Source of the DNA: Deltaproteobacteria bacterium
GTDB lineage: Bacteria; Myxococcota; B64-G9
Assembly: GCA_016935365.1 (NCBI GenBank)
Contig: JAFGRB010000275.1
Span: 1 to 63,295, forward strand
DNA length: 63,295 bases
Direction: 5' to 3'
Part shown: positions 52,447 to 63,281 of the stretch, one piece after another
How the letters are laid out: each line of letters begins with the position of its first letter
Numbering within the stretch: the first letter of the stretch is position 1
The notes under the pieces: model-generated
The model's input: only the letters and a program-made list of their open reading frames with translations
Told to the model about the DNA's origin: nothing
Database searches by the model: none
Program-made: the position numbers and the translations under genes

Positions 52447-52476
52447 TGTAAGATACTGTAACGTAGTGTTGATTCT
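52447..52476 (-). promoter_or_regulatory. three direct repeats with 10-bp period (OmpR-type operator)
   Basis: On the plus strand TGTAAGATAC, TGTAACGTAG and TGTTGATTCT follow in register. Winged-helix regulators of this family bind tandem half-sites on one DNA face, so this is a candidate self-control site 20-50 bp upstream of the regulator's ATG. Confidence 0.5.
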
Positions 52477-52635
52477 TTCGCAATACTATCGGAGCTCCTG
52501 ACGGGGTACAATTCCTCTTGTCAGCTCCCCCTGGTTCGAGCGGACACGTCGGGACGCCAGCCTTCTGGTTCGGGGGGGAGCCTGATTTGAAAATGAGTTG
52601 ATATTGAAGGATTTTTCATGGGTGCTCGGCAACCC

Positions 52636-52702
52636 GTGGGTCGCTCAGACCCACCTGTCTTCCGGTGGTTCAAGCGACCCTGCCGGGTCGGCCGCGACCC
52701 AC
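52636..52702. promoter_or_regulatory. array of GGGTC/GACCC half-sites (candidate sigma-54 activator site)
   Basis: Three overlapping dyads are present: GTGGGTC-GCTCA-GACCCAC at 52636-52654, CGACCC-TGCC-GGGTCG at 52675-52690, and GGGTCG-GCCG-CGACCC at 52685-52700. They lie about 100-160 bp upstream of the predicted start, where NtrC-type proteins bind. The rest of this 391-bp gap (52427-52817) holds no gene and is relatively AT-rich on both sides. Confidence 0.5.
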
Positions 52703-52772
52703 AATGGCTGCGGCCGGGCTGTCCATGGCAGATAATGGCATGAAATGGAAGCACTTTTACATATGTCTGCCC

Positions 52773-52787
52773 TGGCACGTATTTCGC
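52773..52787 (+). promoter_or_regulatory. sigma-54 promoter of the signalling operon
   Basis: TGGCACG, then four bases, then TCGC fits the -24/-12 consensus with one mismatch (TCGC for TTGC). GG and GC are ten bases apart as required. Predicted start near 52799, with GGAGG at 52807-52811 and the first ATG at 52818. Confidence 0.6.
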
Positions 52788-52817
52788 TGGAGCTGAGGTC
52801 GAGAGCGGAGGCCTGAC

Positions 52818-53330
52818 ATGCAAGCGAGCATCCTCTTCGTCGATGATGATCCGAACGTGCTGCGGGCGCTCCAGCGCTGCATGCGCAAGGAGCCCCACAG
52901 GTGCTTCTACGCCGAGGGCCCGGAGGACGGGCTGGATACCCTGGCCCAGGAGGAGATCGATCTGGTCGTCTGCGATCACTTCATGCCCGTCATGGATGGG
53001 CTGAGCTTTCTGAAGAAGGTCAAGCTGAGCTTTCCTGAAGTCGTGCGGATCCTGATGACGGGACTGCCGGAGCTCGATCTGGCCATCGAGGCCATCAACG
53101 AGGGCGAGGTCTACCGCTTCCTGACCAAGCCCTGGAGCGATGCGGAGCTGCGACTGACCTTGCGGCAGCTGATCGACTACATCGATCTGCGCCGCGACAA
53201 CCAGCGGCTCATGCACATGGTCCACAAGCAGCGCGACTTCATCGAGCAGCTCAACAAGGAGCACCCTCAGATCTTCGACCTGGAGCGCGACGAGTCGGGG
53301 GCCATCGTCCTGGATCTGGACGAGTACTGA
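52818..53330 (+). CDS. single-domain-type response regulator (receiver with short helical tail)
   Basis: First gene of the operon. The receiver covers residues 1-120 with FVDDDP, phospho-acceptor Asp53 in VVCDHFMPVMDG, Thr in LMTG and Lys in LTKPWSD; the LTKPW form is typical of receivers in HD-GYP and hybrid-kinase systems. The last 45 residues form a helix (RLMHMVHKQRDFIEQLNK) and an acidic tail with no output domain. It probably acts as a phosphate shuttle or a sink. The GGAGG ribosome site is clear. The next gene starts 18 bp on. Confidence 0.9.
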   Translation: MQASILFVDDDPNVLRALQRCMRKEPHRCFYAEGPEDGLDTLAQEEIDLVVCDHFMPVMDGLSFLKKVKLSFPEVVRILMTGLPELDLAIEAINEGEVYRFLTKPWSDAELRLTLRQLIDYIDLRRDNQRLMHMVHKQRDFIEQLNKEHPQIFDLERDESGAIVLDLDEY

Positions 53331-53348
53331 GCCGAGGCGGTTCGCGAG

Positions 53349-54568
53349 ATGCGAGATCCTTCCTCCAGATCGACAGTCGAATCGGGAGCTCCGGCGATCG
53401 TCCTGCTCGTCGACGACGAGCCGGGTGTCCTGACCGCGATGCGCAGGAGCCTGCGGTCGAAGCCCTGGAAGGTCCTGACGGCCGCGAGCGGGCTGGACGG
53501 GCTCGAGATCCTGGAGAGACAAGCGGTCTCGGTGGTCATCTCCGACTTCCAGATGCCCGCCATGGACGGGGTGGACTTCCTCAAGCAGGTCAAGGAGCGA
53601 TGGCCGCATGTCCAGAGGGTCATGCTGACCGGCAACGCCACCATTCCGGCCATCGAGCACGTGGTCAACAAAGGCGAGGTCTCCCGCTTCCTGACCAAGC
53701 CCTGGAGCGACGCCCAGCTCAAGGCCGTGGTGACGGAGTGCCTCGAGCGCGTCCGGCTGGCCGAGCTCAACGCCCTGTACGAGCAGCAGCTCACCGAGCG
53801 GAACGCCGAGCTGGTGGAGCTCAACCAGCACCTCGAGCGCCAGGTGGCGGAGCGAACCCGCGCCCTGGTCCAGGCGGAGAAGATGGCCTGGCTCGGCCGC
53901 ATGGCCGGGGGGGTGGCGCATGAGATCAACAACCCGCTCGGCGGCATCCTGGCTTTCGCCCAGCTGCTTTCGCGGGACGGAAAGCTCGACGAGTCGAGCC
54001 GGGAGTCCGTGGCGGCCATCCGGGAGTGCGCGCTGCGCTGCAAGACGATCGTGGACGATCTGCTGAGCTTCGCCCGCCGGCCGGGCTGCATGCTCACGCG
54101 GAGCGCCGACTTCAACGATCTGATCCTCGCGGCGGTCCACATCGCCGGGCTCCATCCCCGGGCGAAAGATCTGGAGCTCCGGGTCGAGACCTGCGAGGGC
54201 CTGCCGCCGGTGAGATGTCACACCAGCCTGCTCCAGCAGGTGATCGTCAACCTGGTGCAGAACGCCATCGACGCCTCGGAGCCGGGACAGATCATCCGGA
54301 TCGCCGCCAGGCGCGAGGACGGCTGGCTGCTCGCCGATGTCGAGGACCGCGGTTGCGGGATCCCGGAGCACGTCCAGCCGAACGTCTTCGAGCCCTTCTT
54401 CACCACCAAGGAGGTCGGCCAGGGCACGGGGCTGGGGCTGGCCATCTGCTACAGGATCGTCCAGGAGCACGGAGGGCGACTGGACTTCTCGAGCCGCGAG
54501 GGGCAGGGCTCTGTCTTCACCGTCAGGGTGCCGGTCGATCAAGCGGCGGAGATCGGAGGTGGCACGTG

Positions 54569-54569
<1 letters not shown>
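53349..54569 (+). CDS. receiver-histidine kinase hybrid (soluble)
   Basis: The receiver occupies residues 17-135 (VDDEP; Asp66 in VISDFQMPAMDG; Lys in LTKPWSD). A coiled coil (about 138-178) follows, then HisKA with the phospho-acceptor His191 in GGVAHEINNPLGG, and a HATPase domain with N box NLVQNAIDAS, G1 DRGCGIP, F box FEPFFTTK and G2 GTGLGLAI. There is no membrane segment or PAS/GAF input, so the receiver itself is likely the input, as in relay-type kinases. Its TGA overlaps the ATG of the sigma-54 activator, an overlap that couples the two products; they likely form a kinase-regulator pair. Confidence 0.93.
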
Positions 54570-56059
<1,490 letters not shown>

Positions 56060-58170
56060 CGCGTGCACGATCTTCCTGGTGGACGACGAGCCCAGGGTGC
56101 TGCGGAGCATGGCGCGTATGGCGAGCCATGCGGGCCACAAGGTCCGCAGCTTCTCGCGGCCCGAAGACGCCCTGTCCGCGCTGGCGCTGGAGAAGCCGGA
56201 CATGGTGCTGACGGACTACTACATGCCGGGCATCGACGGGGTGGCCTTCCTGGAGCGGGTGCTGCAGCAAGAGCCGTCGGTCGGTCGGATCGTCGTCACA
56301 GGCGGATACGTCGATGACCGGCTTCGCCATGCCCATGCCTCGGGCACCGTGCAGGTGCTGGTCCGCAAGCCCTGGGATGCGAGCATCATCCGCGGCCTGC
56401 GGGATCGCATCGCGCTGTCGCGCGTCTCTTGCGAGCGGGTCGAGTACTACCTCGACGGACCTCTTTCAGAGGAGCTGGCCTTCAATAACCACCCGCACGT
56501 GCTGCTGGTGGACGACGACCGCTTCTTCCTGGAGCTGACCGCCTCCATGCTGGGCAAGCTGGGCTGCCGGTGCACGTGCCTGGAGTCGGGCGCAGGCTTG
56601 AAGGAGAAGATCGAGCGAGGCGACTGCGACGTGGTCGTGCTCGACCTGGTCGTGCCGGAGCTGGACGTTCCGGAGCTGATCGGCTGGATCCGCGAGCACC
56701 GGCCCGGACTGCCGGTGCTGGTGATCTCGGGCTGCGCGGGGCGGGACCTCGCGGTGGAGGCTCTGCTGAAGGGCGCGAACTGCTTCCTGTCGAAGCCGCT
56801 CGACGCGGAGCTGCTGGAGGTCTTCATTCGTAGAGCGGTCCAGTTCCGGCGCCTGCTCTCGGAGAGCATCTGCCGGACCGATCTGCACGCCTTGCTCGAC
56901 CTGCAGCACGCGATCGCCTCGGGGCTGTCCAGTCCCCAGGTCTTCAACCTGCTGCTGCAGCAGATGATCCGCTGCACGCGGGCCGAAGGCGCCTGCATCC
57001 TTAGGGTGGATTCGGAGTCGCGGTCGATCCACGTGGCGGCCAGCTACGGGAGCTGGTCCAACGGCATGGGAGAGCAGATCGAGCTCGGGGACGACTTCTC
57101 GGCCTGGATGAGCGACTTCTGCCAGCCGCAGCTGCTCATGCCCTCCGGGCAGGACGATCCCCGGCTGCCCATGCACTTCGATCATCGGCCCAGCATCGTG
57201 CTCTGCGTGCCCATGCGGGGCCGCACCAGGCTGCTCGGCGTGCTGTGCCTGTATGCTTCGAAGGAGGCGGACCTCTGCGAGCGCAGCGCCTTGGATCTCG
57301 GCATGCTGCTGGCGAGCGAGGCGGCCCGGGTCGTCGAGCGAGAGGTCATGGCAGACGAGCAGCGAGACATCGAGCAGTCGGTCATGCAGCGCGACAAGCT
57401 GGTGACCATCGGCGAGCTGGCATCGGGCGTGGCCCACGAGATCAACAACCCCCTGGCCTTCGTGAGCTCCAACATCAACACCCTGCAGGAGTACTTCCAG
57501 GATGTCAGCCTGCTGCTGGAGCGGCTGCGGCAGGGGAAGGAAGGCCGAGATGAGATCGAGCGCCTGATCCGGGAGATCGACCTCGAGTTCCTGCTCGAGG
57601 ACCTGCCCAAATGCCTGGCCGAGACCCGCAACGGCATCCAGCGGGTGCTGCACATCGTCGAGGACCTGCGCAGCATCGCGCGAGACGACTCGGAGTCTCG
57701 GGAGAGCGCCGACGTGAACAAGCTTCTGGACGGCGCCATCAACATCCTGTGGAACCAGATCAAGTACAAGGCCAGGCTGGTCCGGGAGTACGGCGAGCTG
57801 CCCAGTCTGCGCTGCTACCCGTCCCAGCTCGGCCAGCTCTTCATGAACATGCTCTACAACGCCAGCCAGGCCATCGAGCGCTCGGGCACGATCGTCGTCC
57901 GGACGAGGACCGAGGGGGACGCCGTGCTGATCGAGGTGCAGGACGACGGCGTGGGCATGGACCCGGAGACGGCCAGGCACTGCTTCGAGCCGTTTTACAC
58001 CACCAAGCCGAGAGGCATCGGGACGGGGCTCGGCCTGAGCATCGCGAGCAAGATCGTGGCCCGGCACAACGGACAGATCAGCGTCCAGAGCGAGCGAGGC
58101 CGGGGGTCGACCTTTCGGATCCGGCTGCCGGTGGACCCTTCCGCCGGTGCGGCCTGACGAGGAGGCTGTC

Positions 58171-59229
58171 GTGGATCTCGCGAGCGAAATGAGCCGTCCA
58201 CCCGAATCGGACCTGCCGGTCGTCCTGGTCGTCGACGACGAGGAGGCCATCCTGCTGGCCGTGCGCAGACAGCTCCGGCGCAGCGGGGTCGAGATCCTGC
58301 AGGCCGTATCGCCGGCAGAGGCCATCGCCGTGCTGAACGAGCGCGAGGTGGCCGTGCTGATCAGCGACTACATGATGCCGGGCATGAACGGGATCGAGCT
58401 GCTGGCCATGGTGCGCCGGCGCTGGCCGCGCACCGTGGGCATCATGATGACGGCCTGCGAGGACATCCGGATCGCCGCCGATGCGGTCAACCGCGGCCTG
58501 GTCAAGGCCTTCATCACCAAGCCCTGGAACAGCGACGATCTCAGGCGCTCGGTCGCCGATTGCGTCCAGACCCACAGGAATCGCCTGGAAGGACGGTCGG
58601 TCGAGATCGAGAAGATGGCCCGGGAGATCGCAGTCCAGGCGAGGGCCGGCGCCTTCGCCCTGGCCCGGGCGGTCGATGCCCGGGACCCAAACACCCACCA
58701 GCACTCCGAGAAAGTGGCGCTCTACGCCGAGCAGGTCGGAAAGGCGATGGGGCTGCCCGACGGCCTGCTCGAAGACCTGCGCATCGGCGGCCTGCTGCAC
58801 GACCTCGGCAAGATCGGCGTGCCCGACCAGGTGCTGCTCAAGCCGGGTCGGCTCGACGATGCCGAGTTCGACTTGATTCGCCGGCATCCCCGGATCGGCG
58901 CGTCCATCGTCGAGCCGATGGGCTTTTCAGAGGACATCCGGGCCATCATCCGGCATCACCACGAGAGCCACGACGGGCGCGGGTACCCGGACGGGCTGGC
59001 CGGCGGGGAGATCGCCCTGCCGGCCCGGATCGTGCACGTGGTCGACGCGTTCGAGGCCATGACCGCCGACCGCGTCTACCGCAAGGCCTGCTCGCTGGAT
59101 TACGTCCGGGACGAGCTGCGCAAGCACCGCGGCACCCAGTTTGATCCCCAGGTGGCCGACGTCTTCCTGGCCGAGCTGGACGCGGGTCGCATTCCGGGCT
59201 TCGGGCTGGCTGGTCGGGCCACGGGCTAG
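58171..59229 (+). CDS. receiver-HD-GYP c-di-GMP phosphodiesterase (RpfG-like)
   Basis: GTG after AGGAGG is the start. The receiver covers residues 16-135 (VDDEE; Asp66 in LISDYMMPGMNG; Lys in ITKPW). The HD-GYP domain follows: His178 in HQHSEKV, the HD pair His210-Asp211 in LLHDLGKIG, HHHESHDG and GYP (271-273). All metal and GYP residues are present, so it should hydrolyse c-di-GMP when phosphorylated. No GGDEF cyclase is encoded here. The PilZ gene, encoding a likely reader of the same messenger, starts nine bases later. Confidence 0.95.
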   Translation: MDLASEMSRPPESDLPVVLVVDDEEAILLAVRRQLRRSGVEILQAVSPAEAIAVLNEREVAVLISDYMMPGMNGIELLAMVRRRWPRTVGIMMTACEDIRIAADAVNRGLVKAFITKPWNSDDLRRSVADCVQTHRNRLEGRSVEIEKMAREIAVQARAGAFALARAVDARDPNTHQHSEKVALYAEQVGKAMGLPDGLLEDLRIGGLLHDLGKIGVPDQVLLKPGRLDDAEFDLIRRHPRIGASIVEPMGFSEDIRAIIRHHHESHDGRGYPDGLAGGEIALPARIVHVVDAFEAMTADRVYRKACSLDYVRDELRKHRGTQFDPQVADVFLAELDAGRIPGFGLAGRATG

Positions 59230-59238
59230 GAGGGAAGC

Positions 59239-59994
59239 ATGTCGTCGAGCAAGCAGCGATCGGCCGTGACGAAAGACGCCGCGGCCCCCCAGCAGATGCG
59301 AGGCCGCCTGGAGATGATCGAAGGAGAGCTGCGCGCGCTGGAGCAGGAGGAGACCGAGGTCGAGGTCGAGGCCTGCGAGCTCGAGCGCGAGATCTGCCAG
59401 CTGGCGAAAGAAGAGGCCGACCTGCAGCGGCGCAAGAGAGCCATGCAGGCAAGGGCGGCGGGGATCGGCGACCAGCGAACCGAGCTGCTCGCCAGGCGCA
59501 AGCGGATCGCAAAGGAGCGATCGAGAGTCGAGAGCCAGCTCGAGCTGGATCTCCGCGCCCAAGAGCAGGCCCGCGAGCGCCTCGATCTCCAGAGAGCATA
59601 CGAGGAGGCTCTCAGGCCGGCCGTGGTCCGGTATGTCCCGTCCGGAGCCGAGCGCCGGACCGCCCCGCGGGCATCGGTGGCCGTGGACGTCAGCATGCAC
59701 ACCGAGCACAACTTCTACATGGGCCTGACCGAGAACCTGTCCGAGGGCGGGCTGTTCATCGCGACCTGGGACGATCTGCCGGTCGGCACCGAGCTCGATC
59801 TGGAGCTCAATCTGCCGGCCTGCCCGACAATCCGCAGCCGGGTCAAGGTGCGATGGCTGCGCGAGTACACACCCTACACCGAAGACATGGCGGCGGGCGT
59901 GGGTGTGCAGTTTCTGGCTCTGTCCGAGTCCGATCGGGCGGCCATTCGCCAGTTCATCGTCGAGCGGGACCCGGTGCTCTACGATGTCGCTTGA
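59239..59994 (+). CDS. coiled-coil PilZ-domain protein
   Basis: ATG after AGGAGGG. The first 130 residues form a long, highly charged coiled coil (heptads rich in Glu, Leu, Arg and Gln). The PilZ domain spans about 138-245 with RRTAPR as the RxxxR arm and NLSEGG as the second motif, both intact, so c-di-GMP binding is expected. It is the likely effector reading the messenger pool set by the HD-GYP protein. The coiled coil suggests a partner or a homo-oligomer. Confidence 0.93.
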   Translation: MSSSKQRSAVTKDAAAPQQMRGRLEMIEGELRALEQEETEVEVEACELEREICQLAKEEADLQRRKRAMQARAAGIGDQRTELLARRKRIAKERSRVESQLELDLRAQEQARERLDLQRAYEEALRPAVVRYVPSGAERRTAPRASVAVDVSMHTEHNFYMGLTENLSEGGLFIATWDDLPVGTELDLELNLPACPTIRSRVKVRWLREYTPYTEDMAAGVGVQFLALSESDRAAIRQFIVERDPVLYDVA

Positions 59995-60021
59995 GCTCGG
60001 CGCGGGAGGTCCTGACCGGCC

Positions 60022-60732
60022 ATGAAAGACGAGGCCGAGCGCAGCCTGGTGCTGCTGGTCGACGACGAGCCTCTCCTGCTCGATGGTCTGCGTATCTGGC
60101 TGGAGGGCAATGGGCGATTGCGCGTGCTGAGCTGCGGGAGCGCCGCTGCGGCCCTGGAGATCATCGATCGACACGGCCCCGATCTCGTGGTCTCGGACGT
60201 GCGCATGCCCGGGATGGACGGGATCGAGCTGCTGCTCGTCTGCCGGAGCCGCTTTCCGCGGATTCGCTTTGCGCTCATGAGCGCCTTCGGCACTCCGGCG
60301 CTCGAGGCCCGCTCGCGGCGCGACGGGGCGGTGAGGTTCTTCCACAAGCCCGTCGAGCCCGACAGGCTCGAGCGCGAGGTGCTGGACCTGCTCGGGCTCG
60401 AGCGCGACCAGCAGCGCTCGGGCTTTCTGTGCGGCGTGTCGGTGCAGGGCTTTTTGCAGCTGCTCGCCATGGAGCGCAAGACCGTCGCGCTGCGCCTGCG
60501 GGCCGGCGACGGACAGGAGGGGACGCTCTACCTCGCGGACGGATCGCTGGTCCATGCCGAGCTCGGAGACTGGCTCGGCGAGGGCGCCGCACTGGAGCTC
60601 GTCGGATGGGAGCAGCCGGAGATGGAGATCGCGCCCTGGGTGCCGGCGGGGCCGCGTACGGTCCAAGAGAACTTGCCGTCCTTGATCATGGAGGCGGCTT
60701 GCCTGCGAGACGAGAAGGAGCGTACCGGTTGA
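60022..60732 (+). CDS. response regulator with C-terminal PATAN-like domain
   Basis: The receiver (residues 7-125) has VDDEP, Asp59 in VVSDVRMPGMDG and Lys in FHKPV. From about residue 138 a PATAN/DUF4388-type domain follows (VSVQGFLQLLAMERKTVALRL, then GTLYLADGSLVHAE), with the same layout as the regulator at 17 kb. There is no DNA-binding domain. Last member of the operon by strand and spacing; 57 bp then separate it from the kinase gene. A GGGAGG site lies rather far from the ATG. Confidence 0.88.
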   Translation: MKDEAERSLVLLVDDEPLLLDGLRIWLEGNGRLRVLSCGSAAAALEIIDRHGPDLVVSDVRMPGMDGIELLLVCRSRFPRIRFALMSAFGTPALEARSRRDGAVRFFHKPVEPDRLEREVLDLLGLERDQQRSGFLCGVSVQGFLQLLAMERKTVALRLRAGDGQEGTLYLADGSLVHAELGDWLGEGAALELVGWEQPEMEIAPWVPAGPRTVQENLPSLIMEAACLRDEKERTG

Positions 60733-60776
60733 CCGCGGCGCTGCAGATCGATCGTGCAGCGAGGCCGCAGTTGATC

Positions 60777-60782
60777 TAGACT
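60777..60782 (+). promoter_or_regulatory. -10-like TAGACT just before a probably leaderless gene
   Basis: TAGACT ends 7 bp before the ATG of the PfkB-type gene, which has no ribosome site. The same hexamer is found 8 bp before the receiver-PATAN gene at 17.6 kb. No good -35 is seen. Confidence 0.3.
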
Positions 60783-60789
60783 CCCCGGA

Positions 60790-61653
60790 ATGGACAGCCC
60801 ATTCGATCTCTTGCTCGCCGGGCACTTGACCGAGGATCGCATCCTGCGCAGCGGTGAAGAGCTGCGCGCACCGGGCGGAGCGGTCTACTACGGCGCCTTT
60901 CCGGCCGCGCTGACCGGTGCTCGGGTGGGGGTGCTGACCAAGCTCGCACCCGAGGACCGCGCGCTGCTCGACGAGCTGCTCGCGGCCGGCATCCAGGTCG
61001 TCGTCAGACCCAGCTCCAAGACGACCCGCATACGCACCGAGCCCAAGACGGCCGACTTCGAGCGCCGCGCTTTTCATGTCGAGTCGCGGGCCGAGGCTTT
61101 CGAGCCGGCGGACTGCGACGGCCTCTCCGCGCGCATCGCGGTGGCCTGCCCGTTGATGCGCGGCGAGATGTCGCTGGCCGTGATCCAGCGCCTGGCGGGC
61201 TGCGGTCGGCTGGCGCTCGACGTGCAGGGCTTCGTGAGACGCCCGCAGGAGGGCACCTTGCGCTCGGGAGACTGGGAGGAGAAAGCCGCAGGCCTGGCGG
61301 CCGTTCACACCCTCAAGACGGACAGGCGGGAGGTGGAGCTCCTGACCGGCTCTACCGATGTCGAGGCGGGCCTGCGGGCGCTGGCCGCGCTGGGGCCTTC
61401 CGAGATCCTATGTACCCACAGCCGGGGCGTGACCCTGCTCGCGGGAGGGGAGCTGCACGAGGCCGCGTTCACGAACCGCTCCAACGCCGGGCGCACAGGG
61501 CGCGGGGATACGACCTTCGCGACCTATCTCGCTCGGCGGCTTGTGGCCGGGCCGGCCGAGGCCCTGCGCTTCGCGGCCTTTATGGTCTCGCGCAAGCTGG
61601 AGCAGCCCGGTCCCTTCAAGGGGCCGATCGATCCCGCCTGGCTTGGCGGCTGA
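60790..61653 (+). CDS. PfkB-family (ribokinase-like) kinase
   Basis: The 287-residue product has the ribokinase fold: an N-terminal strand LLLAGHLTED, a Gly-rich APGGAVYYGA segment like the first PfkB signature, and a C-terminal signature GRTGRGDTTF whose Asp would be the catalytic base. The usual GAGD is GRGD here. The substrate, a sugar or nucleoside, cannot be told. The gene lies after the signalling operon but has its own possible promoter. A GC-rich hairpin follows its stop. Confidence 0.8.
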   Translation: MDSPFDLLLAGHLTEDRILRSGEELRAPGGAVYYGAFPAALTGARVGVLTKLAPEDRALLDELLAAGIQVVVRPSSKTTRIRTEPKTADFERRAFHVESRAEAFEPADCDGLSARIAVACPLMRGEMSLAVIQRLAGCGRLALDVQGFVRRPQEGTLRSGDWEEKAAGLAAVHTLKTDRREVELLTGSTDVEAGLRALAALGPSEILCTHSRGVTLLAGGELHEAAFTNRSNAGRTGRGDTTFATYLARRLVAGPAEALRFAAFMVSRKLEQPGPFKGPIDPAWLGG

Positions 61654-61675
61654 GCGCAGGGTGGAACAGCACCCC

Positions 61676-61695
61676 CCGGGTGGGTATCCACCCGG
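61676..61695 (+). terminator. GC-rich hairpin after the PfkB-type gene
   Basis: CCGGGTGG and CCACCCGG form a perfect 8-bp stem around GTAT, 23 bp after the stop. No U run follows, so it would be a weak or factor-assisted terminator. Confidence 0.35.
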
Positions 61696-61778
61696 CCAGG
61701 CGCGTCTGCGCTTGTTCCTAATCTTCCGGAATCATTGGATTGACGAGCTGGCATGGGGCTTGAAGAAGCCTTCCTGTG

Positions 61779-62453
61779 ATGATCGAGCGATGCACCATCC
61801 CCCACCTCGCCTGCCTGCTGCTCGCCAGCCAGGCGTCCTTGGCCGCGGAGCAGATGGACGGCTTCGAGCTCTGGCCCGGCGAGACGGCGGCCGGGCAGGC
61901 CCGATCGCAGTTGGCGCTCCCAGTCGCCGCGAAGGTGCAGGACACGTCTTCCGAGCTGGAGTCGGAAGACGAAGCTCCGCAGTGGGCCAGCTGCTTCTCG
62001 TTCGGCGCTGGCGCGACGGTGCTGTTCCCGATCCGGCTGGTCGACGAGCAGGCCGGCGGTGAGAGGATCTTCTCGGACTTCTTCGCGAGCTGGGCGCCCT
62101 TCGACGCGCCGGGCGAGATCGGCATCGGCTTCGGCCTGGGAAGGAGCGGCGACATCCTCCTGCAGCCCAACCTGCGCTTCTTCTTCGTCAAGAGCCAGGC
62201 CTTCTCCGCTTACCTGGAGGGCGATTTCGCTTTGCTGAGCCAGTCGGGCGCGACGGCCTTGGGCGGCGGGGCGGCGTCGGGAATGGTGATCGGCCTGATG
62301 GATCACCTGGCCCTGGAGCTGCGTGCTTCTGTAAGCCTGCTCTCGCTCCAGGCCGAGCAGGACGTCCGATTCTTCGATCCCCGGTCGAATACGGCCGGAT
62401 CCGAGCTGGCGATCTTTCCGTGCGTGACGCTTCGCGTGCTGGCTCGCTTCTGA
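61779..62453 (+). CDS. probable outer-membrane beta-barrel protein
   Basis: ATG is taken as start although GTG lies one codon earlier; there is no strong ribosome site. A signal peptide ends at LAA-EQ. After an acidic spacer the remaining 150 residues alternate Gly-rich turns and amphipathic strands (FSFGAGATVLFPIRL, GEIGIGFGLGRSGD, LQPNLRFFFV, LALELRASVSLL) and end in the aromatic Phe of VLARF, the classical signal for insertion by the Bam machinery. A small eight-stranded barrel is likely. A TPR-like membrane protein gene follows. Confidence 0.75.
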   Translation: MIERCTIPHLACLLLASQASLAAEQMDGFELWPGETAAGQARSQLALPVAAKVQDTSSELESEDEAPQWASCFSFGAGATVLFPIRLVDEQAGGERIFSDFFASWAPFDAPGEIGIGFGLGRSGDILLQPNLRFFFVKSQAFSAYLEGDFALLSQSGATALGGGAASGMVIGLMDHLALELRASVSLLSLQAEQDVRFFDPRSNTAGSELAIFPCVTLRVLARF

Positions 62454-62465
62454 GAGGAGGACGAG

Positions 62466-63212
62466 ATGCGCGAGCAGGCCATCGACGTGGAGCGCTGGAG
62501 CTGGGATGAGCTCGCGGAGGGCTACCTGGCCTGCCTGCACCCGACCGGCGCGGAGGATGCCGCTGGGCCTGGGGCCGGCTGGCGCTTTCTGGCCGCGGTG
62601 GGTTCGTGCAGCGGATTGGCTGTCGGCCTGCTGGGCTACCTCGTCCTGGGGGCGTACGGTACGCCAGGCCCTGCATCGAAACCTGTGCTTGCGGAGCAGC
62701 TTTCGAAGGCAGCCTTGGCAGCGGTGGAAGAAGAAGAAGCGCAGGATGCAGAGCTGGGGGACGAGCTGCCGCTCGCCCGGATCGTGCCTCCGCAGCACCG
62801 GGCGTCGCTGGACGCCGACCGGACCCGCATGTCGGCGAGCTACCGGCGCATGCTGCGCAAGGGCTGGCTGCGATACCGGGCGCGGGAGTACCGAGCGGCC
62901 TCGATCGCTTTCGGGCGCGCGGTGCACCTGGATCCGAAACGCATCTCCGGCTACTACGGCCTGTCGTTGAGCCTCTTCGAGCAGGGGCTCGAGGACGCCG
63001 CCCTGCGCACGCTCGAGCGCGGCGCCGACAAGGTCGGCCGCAAGTCGGACCTGTGGGTGCTGGCGGGCTCGATCTACCAGTGGCGGGGCAACGAGCGCCT
63101 GGCGAGATCCGCCTATCAGCGTTACTTGGACGCCGAGCCGCACGGGGCCTATGCCCGGGACGTCCGCTTCCTGCTCTCCCAGCCCCGGCTGCCCGAGCTG
63201 GTCATGGACTAG
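62466..63212 (+). CDS. membrane-anchored TPR-like protein
   Basis: ATG after GAGGAGG. An acidic cytoplasmic N-terminus of 40 residues precedes one hydrophobic helix (about residues 41-66). Beyond it, an acidic linker leads to three TPR-like helix pairs (RAREYRAASIAFGRAVHLDP, YYGLSLSLFEQGLEDAALRTLERG, YQWRGNERLARSAYQRYLDAEP). It may bring other proteins to the membrane. The start lies 12 bp after the barrel gene, so the two probably share a transcript. The stop lies inside the first closing palindrome. Confidence 0.8.
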   Translation: MREQAIDVERWSWDELAEGYLACLHPTGAEDAAGPGAGWRFLAAVGSCSGLAVGLLGYLVLGAYGTPGPASKPVLAEQLSKAALAAVEEEEAQDAELGDELPLARIVPPQHRASLDADRTRMSASYRRMLRKGWLRYRAREYRAASIAFGRAVHLDPKRISGYYGLSLSLFEQGLEDAALRTLERGADKVGRKSDLWVLAGSIYQWRGNERLARSAYQRYLDAEPHGAYARDVRFLLSQPRLPELVMD

Positions 63213-63247
63213 CCCCAAAACAAGTGCGCTGCACTTGTTTTGGGGCT
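63211..63247. terminator. perfect 17-bp palindrome at the gene end
   Basis: AGCCCCAAAACAAGTGC and its exact complement flank GCT. It overlaps the preceding stop codon. It could serve as a terminator or be a REP-like element; no U run follows directly. Confidence 0.55.
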
Positions 63248-63258
63248 TAGTCACTCTC

Positions 63259-63281
63259 AGGGGGCTTTCGCAAAGCCCCCT
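63259..63281. terminator. second hairpin (10-bp stem)
   Basis: AGGGGGCTTT and AAAGCCCCCT flank CGC. It lies 12 bp after the previous palindrome. Tandem hairpins suggest a strong stop for transcription, possibly from both sides. Confidence 0.5.

Noticed and set aside
61752-61766. TGGCATG-N4-TTGA as a sigma-54 promoter before the barrel gene
   Set aside because: The -12 GC is replaced by GA and the start site would fall at or beyond the ATG.
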